A DNA stretch of 64,000 nucleotides from Candidatus Micrarchaeum acidiphilum ARMAN-2 (GCA_009387755.1 GG697238.1:22243-86242), one strand, 5' to 3'; positions 26,800 through 34,715 are shown, numbered from the stretch's first letter. Translations and numbers: made by a program. The notes: generated by a model not told the origin, from the letters alone.

Positions 26800-27183
26800 T
26801 CAGCTCTGCGCCTGGTCTGGCCTTTTCCTGTTCTTTATTATCTTTACCTTTGCGGGTGTTATTATGAGCTTGTTGTTGTCTATCGCAGCTATGTCTCCGT
26901 TCATCTTTGTGACGAATTCCTTTATGGAGTCTATTATTTTCTTAGTCGTGTTTTCCCTGTTCTTCATCTCGGAAGTATTGAGCAGTATTATGTTTTTCTT
27001 ATTGAGTTCGGCTTCTATAACTGCAATGTCTGATTCATCCTTAAGCGCAACCGGCTTTATATAGAAGTCCGCAGGCTCATTAAGTACATCTACGTTCTCC
27101 ATCTCCTCGGAAGTCATGTACTCCTCAACATTCATGTCCTTGGATACGCCTAATCCCTTGCCTAATTTGTCGAATAGTCCCAT
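26800..27183 (-). CDS. sepF: SepF-like FtsZ membrane anchor
   Basis: Tethers FtsZ to the membrane in archaea that lack FtsA. N-terminal amphipathic helix (MGLFDKLGKGLG), a linker, then the SepF core: FYIKPVALKDESDIAVIEAELNKKNIILLN (residues about 41-70), an alpha helix and GDIAAIDNNKLIITP. 127 residues from the ATG at 27183 with a GGTGAG site. It converges 1 base from the end of the SPOUT gene. The two ftsZ genes lie 2.4-4.9 kb away, so the division core is clustered. Confidence 0.85.
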   Translation of the reverse strand: MGLFDKLGKGLGVSKDMNVEEYMTSEEMENVDVLNEPADFYIKPVALKDESDIAVIEAELNKKNIILLNTSEMKNRENTTKKIIDSIKEFVTKMNGDIAAIDNNKLIITPAKVKIIKNRKRPDQAQS

Positions 27184-27299
27184 TTGCTCACCATGTCGCC
27201 TAAAATACATTTTATTTATCCACGTTAGCTTTTTTAATACTTTCTATATTTGTCATTTGCGTATTGTCAGTCGAATTGTTAGCGCATTTATGGGTAAGC

Positions 27300-27887
27300 T
27301 CATACAAGATCCTGCGAGTTTGATTTTAACCACTTACCAAGCTTTTCATAGTGATCGTCTTTTCTAGAATCATCTAAGTGTCTTTGCCATTCTGCATCAT
27401 CCATCTCGGCAAGGGTCTTTGTTTCACCGGCAGGTACAAATATCCTTGCTACCATCCATCCTCTTGTTGCATCTCCCCTGAGCGATTCCGATATAGAGCC
27501 TTTAAAATTTCCTGTAAAGGTCTTTATCAAATTTTTTTCTGGGTTGCAGTAAGCCAGCGCGCTCTTTACAAGCGCGTTTCTATTGGTCTCGCCAGACATG
27601 AGTTTAATCAATCCAGAATCGCCTATTGTATCTAGAACGGGCTTCATAAGCGCACCTGGAAAGCCTCTAAGTCTCTCAATATACATGCCGGAGTCCTCTA
27701 CTACAAACGGCGTTTTGACAATCCCCAATAGCTGCTTTGCCTTCTCTGCCGCAACAGCCTCTACATCAAATACCTGCGGTTCTATCAGATCAGCTTTATG
27801 CTGCACTACCTCTATCTCATACCGATTAAGACGCTCGTTTGCCAATTGCACTTTTGACGCATTTGATGTGATAAAAAATATTTTCAT
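27300..27887 (-). CDS. non-canonical purine NTP pyrophosphatase (RdgB/HAM1)
   Basis: Hydrolyses ITP, dITP and XTP to monophosphates and so removes deaminated purines from the nucleotide pool. Motifs: FITSNASKVQLA at the N-terminus, the acidic VVEDSGMYIERLRGFPG block and WMVARIF/ MDDAEWQRH region near the end. 195 residues, normal. It lies 24 bases downstream of the Nudix-UDG fusion on the same strand, giving a two-gene nucleotide-sanitation group. Confidence 0.9.
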   Translation of the reverse strand: MKIFFITSNASKVQLANERLNRYEIEVVQHKADLIEPQVFDVEAVAAEKAKQLLGIVKTPFVVEDSGMYIERLRGFPGALMKPVLDTIGDSGLIKLMSGETNRNALVKSALAYCNPEKNLIKTFTGNFKGSISESLRGDATRGWMVARIFVPAGETKTLAEMDDAEWQRHLDDSRKDDHYEKLGKWLKSNSQDLV

Positions 27888-27911
27888 GCATTCACCAATT
27901 AATCGATTGCT

Positions 27912-28877
27912 TCAAATCAAGTCTCTTACTATGCTGCCTAATTTCTTAAAGTCCGCCTCTATAATTGGAATTTTACTTTTTATGCGAAGTGCTGCCGAAG
28001 GATGCAGCGTTATGAAATACCTAACCCCGTCCTTTTCAACTACGGTCCCGTGCATCGACGAGACGCCAGTCCTGCCAAGCACCGCCAGCATTGCAACATT
28101 GCCAAGAAGTACAACAAGCCCAGGTTTCACTATGTCTATCTGCTTGAAAAGAAAAGGCTTGCAGACGTCTATTTCAAAACTCGAAGGCGCCCTGTTTCTG
28201 GGCGGAAAGAACTGTACAACGCTAGTTATATACGCCTTGTCCCTGTCAAGTCCTGCCCTTTTTATCATGTCAGTAAGTAGCATTCCGCTGCGCCCTACAA
28301 AAGGCCTTAGCGTTTTATCTTCTTCACTGCCTGGTGCCTGGCCCAAAAACATGATCCTTGCATCTAGGGGCCCCTCCCCAGGCACGAATCTGCTGCTCAA
28401 GCTCCAATTTTCAAAGCGGTCAAAAAGCCTGGAATATTCAAGATTGAGGATGTCCATCTGCCTCTTAGATTCTGCATACCTGTTTGCCGAAGCTATTATA
28501 TCACCACGATCTTTAGTATTCAGTTTTTCAATGGCATCTTCAGCCGTAAGCCACTCGAATCCGGTATGCTCATAGGATATTTTTACTCCTTCCTCAGAGT
28601 CCGCCTTAGCTAAGAACATGCTTAGCTTTTTCGATATCTTTTCCCCATCCTTATAAAACCAGTACCTGATGTCTCGCCTGAAGTACCTGTCTATTTCAAC
28701 TTTCAGGTGGGTCTCTTCATAGGTTTCGCGCACCGCAGCCTCCTGCGCCTTTTCGCCCTTTTCTATATGTCCCTTTGGAAAATCAAATTTGCCATCGTTT
28801 CTCTTCAGGATAAGGAAATGTCTGACTCCTTCGCATTCTGAATAAACCACCACCCCAGCAGAGAATTCAAATTTCAT
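27912..28877 (-). CDS. Nudix hydrolase fused to family 4-like uracil-DNA glycosylase
   Basis: 321 residues. Residues 1-140 are a Nudix domain (GHIEKGEKAQEAAV-RETYEE; the final Gly of the box is Thr). Residues about 165-321 are a uracil-DNA glycosylase of the family 4 type: VPGEGPLDARIMFLGQAPGSEED, RPFVGRSGMLL, PPRNRAPSSFEI and TLHPSAALR. The four Fe-S cysteines of family 4 are mostly gone: no CxxC before VPGEGP, Phe instead of Cys before PPRNR, only DVCKP remains. The ATG at 28877 (GGTG site) overlaps the archaeosortase gene by 11 bases. Confidence 0.88.
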   Translation of the reverse strand: MKFEFSAGVVVYSECEGVRHFLILKRNDGKFDFPKGHIEKGEKAQEAAVRETYEETHLKVEIDRYFRRDIRYWFYKDGEKISKKLSMFLAKADSEEGVKISYEHTGFEWLTAEDAIEKLNTKDRGDIIASANRYAESKRQMDILNLEYSRLFDRFENWSLSSRFVPGEGPLDARIMFLGQAPGSEEDKTLRPFVGRSGMLLTDMIKRAGLDRDKAYITSVVQFFPPRNRAPSSFEIDVCKPFLFKQIDIVKPGLVVLLGNVAMLAVLGRTGVSSMHGTVVEKDGVRYFITLHPSAALRIKSKIPIIEADFKKLGSIVRDLI

Positions 28878-30429
28878 TTTTGACACCGAAGTTCTCTGCT
28901 ACTCTGTCCGCTACGCATTCAAGCGAATTCGTACCGGTACCGCCATAACTAAAATATCCATGCATTATATTGTAAAAATCAGAGCTTACTGCGTTTTGCC
29001 AGCTAGCCTGCGCTTTTGAACACGTTGCACTTTCTGACTTTAGAGTAAAAAGCTCGTAGTTAAGGGTAACATACCTGCCGGAAACGTTCATCGGGGCAGA
29101 AAAATATGAAACGTAGAATGTCCTATTTAGCGATTCGACCTTGGCGTAAGTTACACTTATCCCGTTGTTTAGCAAATCTGACTTTTCCGCATAAACCTTT
29201 GAAAATGCTCCAACTGTCCTGCCCGGAAACGGAGCATTCTCGTAACTTACCAATGCAAAGATGCTGTCGTTTCCGTGGTAGGTGCTATTCGTAAGGCTGA
29301 AAGTGCCTACACCACCAGAAAAATTAAGCCCGGTAATGTTCATCCTTGAAGGTTCTAAAGATGCGATATAACTCAGATACACCGAATAATTCCCAACAGT
29401 ATTGCTCGAATAACTGAAGTACGAGGGCGATACGCTAAGGTTTGAGCCTTCCTGCACGGATAGCAGCAAGGCCACCACAGCCAGCCCAATCACGATAGTA
29501 CCTGCAAGCGCTGCAAACCGCCTTTCATCCACCGCGAGGTTTAACTTCATCAATCCCTTTGCTTTCACACGGGGTACGCTCAATCCGAACTTTTGAGAGA
29601 GCAGTATCATTACCACTATATCTATGTCAAATAATATCTCACCCACGAAAAGATGCAATGTGGCAACTGCAGAGTTTATTCCAACATAAGCCCAGACAAG
29701 ACCTATGCCCACCATCCTTAATATGTTGAGCAGCAGCATGAGCAGGACCCCAGCAAGTATCCAATATGCCTTGTCCTTAAATCTGCCCTTATACAGATAA
29801 GCGACCGGAGCCAAAAACATTATCATCGCAGCAAAAATGCCAATGTCTGCGCACGTTGAAGCAATTGATATCGAAGAGCTTGTTGCGGTTGTTATGACCA
29901 GACCAGTTTTCGCTATGTGCATTCCGAGGCCCTTGAACAGGAAGAAGACCAAATAGGCATTGAAATCCGCAAATGCATTCGACAGGTTCAGGACCGGCAT
30001 CAACACGATAGGAGAAGCAAAGATCAGGTATACGGGAAGAAAAACCATTTTCTTAAGCCCGTCCTTTCCAAAAAGCAGTATGATAAACGACAGCACCGCA
30101 ATCGGAAGCAGTAGCAAATCTATCCTGAATGTCAGGAACACGAAAGATAGGTAAACCCTAAGGTACATTTCAAGCAGTACATAAACAATGAACAACGCAA
30201 TGGCAACGGCTGCGTTCTTCCTGAAGTTTGCGCGGTCAAGCCTGATATCCTTCTTTGCAGAAAAAAGTATAGCTAGGAAGAACATCAGCAATACAACTAC
30301 AATATAGGATGCCGAATCCGTGTCGGATATGACAAATCTTGTTATCGCAAGGGATTCAAATACTGCTATAAAAAATGCAAAAAGCAATATCAGGATTCCA
30401 ACAAGTTTTGTTCTGTTGCCCCTAGCCAT
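28867..30429 (-). CDS. archaeosortase/exosortase-like membrane protein
   Basis: 520 residues. The N-terminal ~310 are about nine to ten membrane helices carrying the family triad in order: a Cys in IASTCADIGIFAAM, an Arg in LLNILRMVG (NxxR) and a His in ATLHLFVGEILF. These match the catalytic Cys-Arg-His of exosortases and archaeosortases, which cut and anchor proteins bearing a C-terminal sorting signal. The C-terminal ~200 residues are an extracellular, sequon-rich domain. No obvious PGF/PEF-CTERM substrate is encoded in the window. Start ATG at 30429; a TTG 3 bases earlier is open. Confidence 0.72.
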   Translation of the reverse strand: MARGNRTKLVGILILLFAFFIAVFESLAITRFVISDTDSASYIVVVLLMFFLAILFSAKKDIRLDRANFRKNAAVAIALFIVYVLLEMYLRVYLSFVFLTFRIDLLLLPIAVLSFIILLFGKDGLKKMVFLPVYLIFASPIVLMPVLNLSNAFADFNAYLVFFLFKGLGMHIAKTGLVITTATSSSISIASTCADIGIFAAMIMFLAPVAYLYKGRFKDKAYWILAGVLLMLLLNILRMVGIGLVWAYVGINSAVATLHLFVGEILFDIDIVVMILLSQKFGLSVPRVKAKGLMKLNLAVDERRFAALAGTIVIGLAVVALLLSVQEGSNLSVSPSYFSYSSNTVGNYSVYLSYIASLEPSRMNITGLNFSGGVGTFSLTNSTYHGNDSIFALVSYENAPFPGRTVGAFSKVYAEKSDLLNNGISVTYAKVESLNRTFYVSYFSAPMNVSGRYVTLNYELFTLKSESATCSKAQASWQNAVSSDFYNIMHGYFSYGGTGTNSLECVADRVAENFGVKNEI

Positions 30430-30565
30430 CAAATTCCCCGCATGTCCTCAGCCGAAATGGGCGTCATCATTTTTCAGTAGTTACTCTTCTCTTCATCGGA
30501 CGCTGAATATTCAAAATTAAAGTATAAAAGGCATACAGATAAATATAAATAAAAACGGCGACGCC

Positions 30566-31006
30566 ATGCAACCCAAAAAATACCAGTACCTAAACCACAC
30601 CGCAGATGTATCCTTCATTGCATATGGAAGCAGCACAGAGGAGCTGTTTTCAAATTCCATAGATGCGATGGCCGGCCTCATGCTCAATCCGCCTAAGCCA
30701 AGAAAGAAAGGTCCCAAATGCATAGAATTCTCTTTCACCGAATCGGCGCAGAGTCTTGAGAACCTGCTATGGTTTGTGCTCCAGCGCCTGTTGTCAGAGT
30801 CAGATTCCCGCGGCATGCTTCCAAAACAGGCAAAACACGTAAAAATACGCAAGTACGGCAAGGACATAAGAGCCGAATGCACCGTGCTGCTTGTCGAAAA
30901 AACGGAGTCTGATGCCTTCTTCGATGTAAAAGGCGTTTCACCTTCAAGCATGAAGATAACAAGCCACGGAGATTCGTATAGTGTAGAGGTAATACTAGAC
31001 GTTTAG
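30566..31006 (+). CDS. archease, RtcB ligase activator
   Basis: Speeds guanylylation of the RtcB RNA ligase, which joins tRNA halves after intron removal in Archaea. Landmarks: YLNHTADVSFIAYGSSTEELF at the N-terminus (Asp of TADV binds metal) and FDVKGVSPSSMKI ... YSVEVILDV at the C-terminus. 146 residues, normal. GGCGACGCC precedes the ATG. Its stop lies 3 bases from the 3' end of the convergent tRNA-Cys gene, itself interrupted by an intron. Confidence 0.93.
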   Translation: MQPKKYQYLNHTADVSFIAYGSSTEELFSNSIDAMAGLMLNPPKPRKKGPKCIEFSFTESAQSLENLLWFVLQRLLSESDSRGMLPKQAKHVKIRKYGKDIRAECTVLLVEKTESDAFFDVKGVSPSSMKITSHGDSYSVEVILDV

Positions 31007-31008
31007 GA

Positions 31009-31092
31009 AGCCAGGTGGGGGATTTTCGCATTCGTGTCGAACCCCCTTACGCCGCTCTGCAGGCGGCTGCATAGCCATTCTGCCAACCTGGC
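31009..31092 (-). tRNA. tRNA-Cys (GCA) with a 13-nt intron in the T-loop
   Basis: Reading leftward from 31092: acceptor GCCAGGT pairs perfectly with ACCTGGC (31010-31016). The D-arm is at 31068-31083, anticodon stem GCCGC/GCGGC, loop CTGCAGA with anticodon GCA at 31058-31060, and discriminator U73 at 31009, the hallmark of tRNA-Cys. The T-stem GGGGG/CCCCC encloses 20 instead of 7 bases. Removing 31023-31035 restores the loop TTCGACT. The precursor can form a bulge-helix-bulge: T-stem, 3-nt bulge AAT, 4-bp helix TTCG/CGAA, 3-nt bulge ACA. CCA is not encoded. Confidence 0.9.
31023..31035 (-). other. predicted 13-nt intron, tRNA-Cys position 59/60
   Basis: Cleavage between the second and third bases of each 3-nt bulge of the predicted BHB removes exactly 13 bases and leaves a 7-base T-loop. 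The boundaries depend on that model. Noncanonical T-loop introns are known in some archaea. Confidence 0.75.
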
Positions 31093-31116
31093 TTGCAAGT
31101 TAATTTCTATTGAACT

Positions 31117-31128
31117 AATTTATATTTT
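31117..31128 (-). promoter_or_regulatory. TATA box of the tRNA-Cys gene
   Basis: Leftward sequence AAAATATAAATT, centred about 30 bases upstream of the tRNA 5' end, the right distance for transcription to begin near the first base of the tRNA. Confidence 0.55.
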
Positions 31129-31167
31129 TATCTAACAAATACGCTATGTAATTCAAACGGTGTAACG

Positions 31168-32304
31168 ATGAGCCAAAAATATAACGGCATACCTGACGAA
31201 CTCGTGACAAAGGTACCAGCATTCGACATAGGCGAAAGGCTGGCAAATATAATTCCCGCCATTCAAAAATACGATGCTGTGCTGGTTAGCAAGGACAATA
31301 AGCCATATGGGATAATAGATGACAAGACACTTTTCTCAAAAAGGTTCAGACTCAAATTCGACAAGAATGAGACGATAAAGAAATACGCCAGAGTCGTGCC
31401 AAAGATAACTGACAGCACATCCATAGACGATGCGATGATATATTTCTATAAGACCCGGGTTAAGGGGCTTCCATATGTAAAAGACGGAAAGCTGAGGGGC
31501 ATGCTTAAGCGGGAAACCATACTGAAGGTGATGCTTTCCACAGGTCTTGCCGTCGGAGACAAGGTAAGCTCTATAATGACGTCCCCTGCGCTGGCGGTCG
31601 ATGCAAATGCAAACCTGGCGCAGGCAAAAGCGGCAATGGACAAAAACAAGGTAAGCAGGCTGCTTGTCCTAGAAAACAACAAGTTTATGGGTATAATCAC
31701 CAAGAGCGACATAATAAATTTTACGACAAAAGGAAACGAAAAGCTTCCAGAACTGAAGACCAAAACGTACGCGCCTGCGAATGTGCCCATCTCAAGCATA
31801 GTCAACAAAAATCCGGTGGTGATAAGCAGCAATGCCGAGATACCTGATGCCATAAGGATGCTTGTCGAGAACGGGGTTTCGTCTCTCGTGGTTTTAAACA
31901 GGCAAGTTCCGGTAGGCATAGTCACAGCTACCGACATCCTAGAGCGCAGCATATCAAACAGGAGGGTCGACCAGAACAGCATAATAATAACGGGGCTGGA
32001 CCAGTACACATACCAGTACGAAGACGAAATCAAAGAGGAAGTGAAGAACTTTGTGGCAAAGGTCAACAAGCTAAGAGGATTCGGAATAAACTATATAACG
32101 CTGCGCGTGAAACGGATAAAATCCGATACCTACGAGATAAAGGCCAGGGTGTCCTATGGAAGGTCCAAGATGATAAGCATACAGGCATCCGACTACCTGC
32201 TTGATAAGACCCTTTCAAAACTGTTAAAAAACCTGCGTGACGAAATCATACAGAAGAAAGAAAAGTCAACAAGCCAAACTGGCAATTACGCATATGTTGA
32301 TTGA
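31168..32304 (+). CDS. four-CBS-domain protein with HPF-like C-terminal domain
   Basis: 378 residues. Four CBS repeats fill residues 1-275; examples are the strands GIIDDKTLF, GMLKRETIL, GIITKSDII and GIVTATDIL, each closing one repeat. Two Bateman modules would bind adenine nucleotides. The last 100 residues (TYQYEDEIKEEVKNFVAKVNKLRG, INYITLRVKRIKSDTYEIKARVS, IQASDYLLDKTLSKLLKNL) resemble a hibernation-promoting-factor/S30AE-like fold, suggesting ribosome binding controlled by energy state (inference). GGTGTAACG precedes the ATG. Confidence 0.8.
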   Translation: MSQKYNGIPDELVTKVPAFDIGERLANIIPAIQKYDAVLVSKDNKPYGIIDDKTLFSKRFRLKFDKNETIKKYARVVPKITDSTSIDDAMIYFYKTRVKGLPYVKDGKLRGMLKRETILKVMLSTGLAVGDKVSSIMTSPALAVDANANLAQAKAAMDKNKVSRLLVLENNKFMGIITKSDIINFTTKGNEKLPELKTKTYAPANVPISSIVNKNPVVISSNAEIPDAIRMLVENGVSSLVVLNRQVPVGIVTATDILERSISNRRVDQNSIIITGLDQYTYQYEDEIKEEVKNFVAKVNKLRGFGINYITLRVKRIKSDTYEIKARVSYGRSKMISIQASDYLLDKTLSKLLKNLRDEIIQKKEKSTSQTGNYAYVD

Positions 32305-32316
32305 AGGCTAAAGCGG

Positions 32317-32799
32317 ATGCATGAAATGGCTGCCAAAAAAAACGAAAAGAAAGGCCAATCAAGCCTTGAGCTTCTAGTTACACTGTCATTCGGGCTCATA
32401 ATACTGCTGCCCATAGTGGTCCTTGCCTTTATCCAGATAGCAGCTTCCTCGTCAACGCTTGCAACGACAGAGGCGCAGGAATCCGCAAGCAAACTGGCAA
32501 ACATAGCCCTGTCCGTGGGCAGCCAGGGATATCCTGCCCGGCAGCTTACCTTGATACAAATGCCTCCTGACGTGTACACCATATACGTCGGCAACATAAA
32601 TAATACAATGGGCCACGAGATAATATTCATAGTGAGAACCAATGCGGGAAACAGCTACGTCACTGCGTACACTCCGATAAACATAAGCGGCAACATCGGC
32701 AGCATAACCAACCCGGGCACATATCTGGTAAACATCAGCGCCGAAAATTCGTGCCCTTCGGCTCCGGCATATCCGTGCGTATACATCTCGCCATCATGA
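32317..32799 (+). CDS. secreted protein with class III-type signal peptide
   Basis: 160 residues. A lysine-rich N-terminus, then KGQSSLELLVTLSFGLIILLPIVVLAF: the Q-S-x-L-E pattern after Gly expected for archaeal prepilin-like peptidase processing. The exported domain is beta-rich with N-x-S/T sequons and two cysteines near the end (ENSCPSAPAYPCVYI). Probably a pilin-like or surface-assembly protein. It follows the CBS gene by 12 bases; ATGs at 32317 and 32326 are both possible starts. Confidence 0.72.
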   Translation: MHEMAAKKNEKKGQSSLELLVTLSFGLIILLPIVVLAFIQIAASSSTLATTEAQESASKLANIALSVGSQGYPARQLTLIQMPPDVYTIYVGNINNTMGHEIIFIVRTNAGNSYVTAYTPINISGNIGSITNPGTYLVNISAENSCPSAPAYPCVYISPS

Positions 32800-33028
32800 T
32801 GCACCTGCACAAAAGGTTTAAATAACAGGTCATGCCGAAAGTCCTATACGGTGAAACTTATGCGCGGCGGTCAATTCCAAACAGCAACATACAGATAGCT
32901 TTTCCGGCGCCCAAATTGGCGGCCGCACCATGGTCTGCTTTTAAAATTGTCAGAATCCGCAGCGCAGCAACCAAGCGCTTTTATAGATATTTACGTTTAA
33001 AACATTTTGAATTTATTGCGGTGTAAAG

Positions 33029-34711
33029 ATGAAAATGCTTCAGCTTGATGCGGAATACATGGAATACGAACTGGTAAAGCCCGAATCTAAAATATACGAG
33101 AAATCCGATAAAAAATCCGAAAGGGTGGAGAACGCACTTGTTCTGCTTGTTTCCATAGAGGATTCGGATAACTCTGATATCGTTGGAAAGGCTGCGGCAG
33201 AAGCCGTAGAATTCGCCCAGAAGCAAAAGATAAAGGACATAGTCGCATATCCGTTTGCGCATCTGAGCGACAGGCTTGCAGATCCGAATAAGGCCCTGGA
33301 GCTTATTGTCAAGCTTCGAAAAGATCTGGAGCACGACGGTCTAAAAGTGCATTCGGCTCCGTTCGGATGGAACAAAAAATGGGACATAAAGATAAAGGGG
33401 CATCCCCTGGCAGAGCAGTCAAGGAGCTACGGTGCGGCTACGGCACAGCAGCAGAAGCGCCCCCGCAAGGTAGACCTGTCAATAGTCAAAAAAAGCGAGT
33501 GGACTGGCTTGCCCGAAAGAGATCACAGGAGCATAGGCGAATCACTTGACTTATACAGCTTCCAGGAGGTTTCCCCGTCAATGGTGTACTGGCACCCGAA
33601 CGGCCGCATAATATACCAGCAACTAATAGAATTCATGCGTGGCATGGAGCGCCTTTACGACTACAAGGAAATAAGCACTCCTGCCCTGGCAAACATTGCA
33701 CTATGGCACGTGAGCGGTCACATAGACTATTACAAGGACAACATGTTCATAATAGACGACGGCTCCAGCGAATTCGGCCTCAAGCCCATGAACTGCCCGT
33801 CAACCATACTCATATACAAATCAAGGCGCTGGAGCTACAAGGAGCTGCCGTTCAGGACCGCAATATTCGATAAGCTGTACAGGAGAGAAGTCAGCGGCGC
33901 CCTAAGCGGCCTATTCCGAGTCCAGGAGCTGACCCAGGACGACGGGCATATATTCGTCAGCGCCGAAGGCGTGGAGAAGGAAATCACGCTGCTGCTTGAG
34001 CTTGTAAAAAGGGTTTACGGTGTGTTCGGGCTAAAGTACTATGCAAAACTCTCTACCATGCCAGATGAGCATCTTGGAGACGAGGAACTCTGGGACAAGG
34101 CGACCGAATCCATAAAAAGGGCCCTAGAAACCAACGGCATGAAGTACGAGATAAAGGAAAAGGAGGGCGCATTCTACGGTCCAAAAATAGACTTCGATAT
34201 AGAGGATTCGCAGGGCAGGCTCTGGCAATGTGCTACGATACAGCTGGACTACCAGCTTCCGAAGCGCTTCGGCATAGTGTACACTGGCGAGGACGGCAAA
34301 GAGCACACCCCGGTTATAATACACCGCGCCATTCTCGGCTCAATAGAGAGGTTCGTCGGGATACTGGTCGAGCACTATCAGGGAAAACTGCCGCTATGGC
34401 TGTCCCCTGTCCAGGCGCGTGTGATATCCATATCTGAAGAAAACAACTCCTATGCAGAATCGGTATTTGAGAAAATAAAGCTTGAAGGCATCCGTGCAGA
34501 GATGGATGGCTCTGACCACACTCTCGAATACAAGATTAGGTCCGCGCAGATGCAGAAAATACCTTACATTGTAGTAATAGGCAATCGCGAGCGTGAAAAA
34601 GGGTCTATATCAGTGAGGATGCGCTCCGGCAAGCAGGAGAACGGAATAAAACTTGAACCTCTCCTGGAATCCATCAAAAAGGAGATTTCGGCAAGGACTG
34701 CAGCAGAGTAA
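33029..34711 (+). CDS. thrS: threonyl-tRNA synthetase, archaeal type
   Basis: Charges tRNA-Thr. The N-terminal ~140 residues are the archaeal editing domain related to D-Tyr deacylase (MLQLDAEYMEYEL, LVLLVSIED, PFAHLSD, VHSAPFGWNKKW) that removes mischarged serine. Then the class II core: motif 1 near LDLYSFQEVSPSMVYWHPNG, LKPMNCPST and motif 2 FRTAIFDKLYRREVSGALSGLFRVQELTQDDGH (residues about 275-310), motif 3 around RAILGSIERFVGIL, and the anticodon-binding domain. 560 residues. The start has a GCGGTGTAAAG site. Confidence 0.95.
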   Translation: MKMLQLDAEYMEYELVKPESKIYEKSDKKSERVENALVLLVSIEDSDNSDIVGKAAAEAVEFAQKQKIKDIVAYPFAHLSDRLADPNKALELIVKLRKDLEHDGLKVHSAPFGWNKKWDIKIKGHPLAEQSRSYGAATAQQQKRPRKVDLSIVKKSEWTGLPERDHRSIGESLDLYSFQEVSPSMVYWHPNGRIIYQQLIEFMRGMERLYDYKEISTPALANIALWHVSGHIDYYKDNMFIIDDGSSEFGLKPMNCPSTILIYKSRRWSYKELPFRTAIFDKLYRREVSGALSGLFRVQELTQDDGHIFVSAEGVEKEITLLLELVKRVYGVFGLKYYAKLSTMPDEHLGDEELWDKATESIKRALETNGMKYEIKEKEGAFYGPKIDFDIEDSQGRLWQCATIQLDYQLPKRFGIVYTGEDGKEHTPVIIHRAILGSIERFVGILVEHYQGKLPLWLSPVQARVISISEENNSYAESVFEKIKLEGIRAEMDGSDHTLEYKIRSAQMQKIPYIVVIGNREREKGSISVRMRSGKQENGIKLEPLLESIKKEISARTAAE

Positions 34712-34715
34712 GCCG

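Noticed and set aside
31009..31092. The tRNA-like sequence on the plus strand, as a permuted tRNA
   Set aside because: On the plus strand the T-arm-like part comes first and no sensible anticodon loop forms. On the minus strand it is an ordinary tRNA-Cys order with a T-loop insertion.
32832..33026. 64-codon ORF between the class III signal peptide gene and thrS
   Set aside because: Its ATG lies upstream of the start expected from the TATA box at 32817, there is no ribosome site, and the product looks random.
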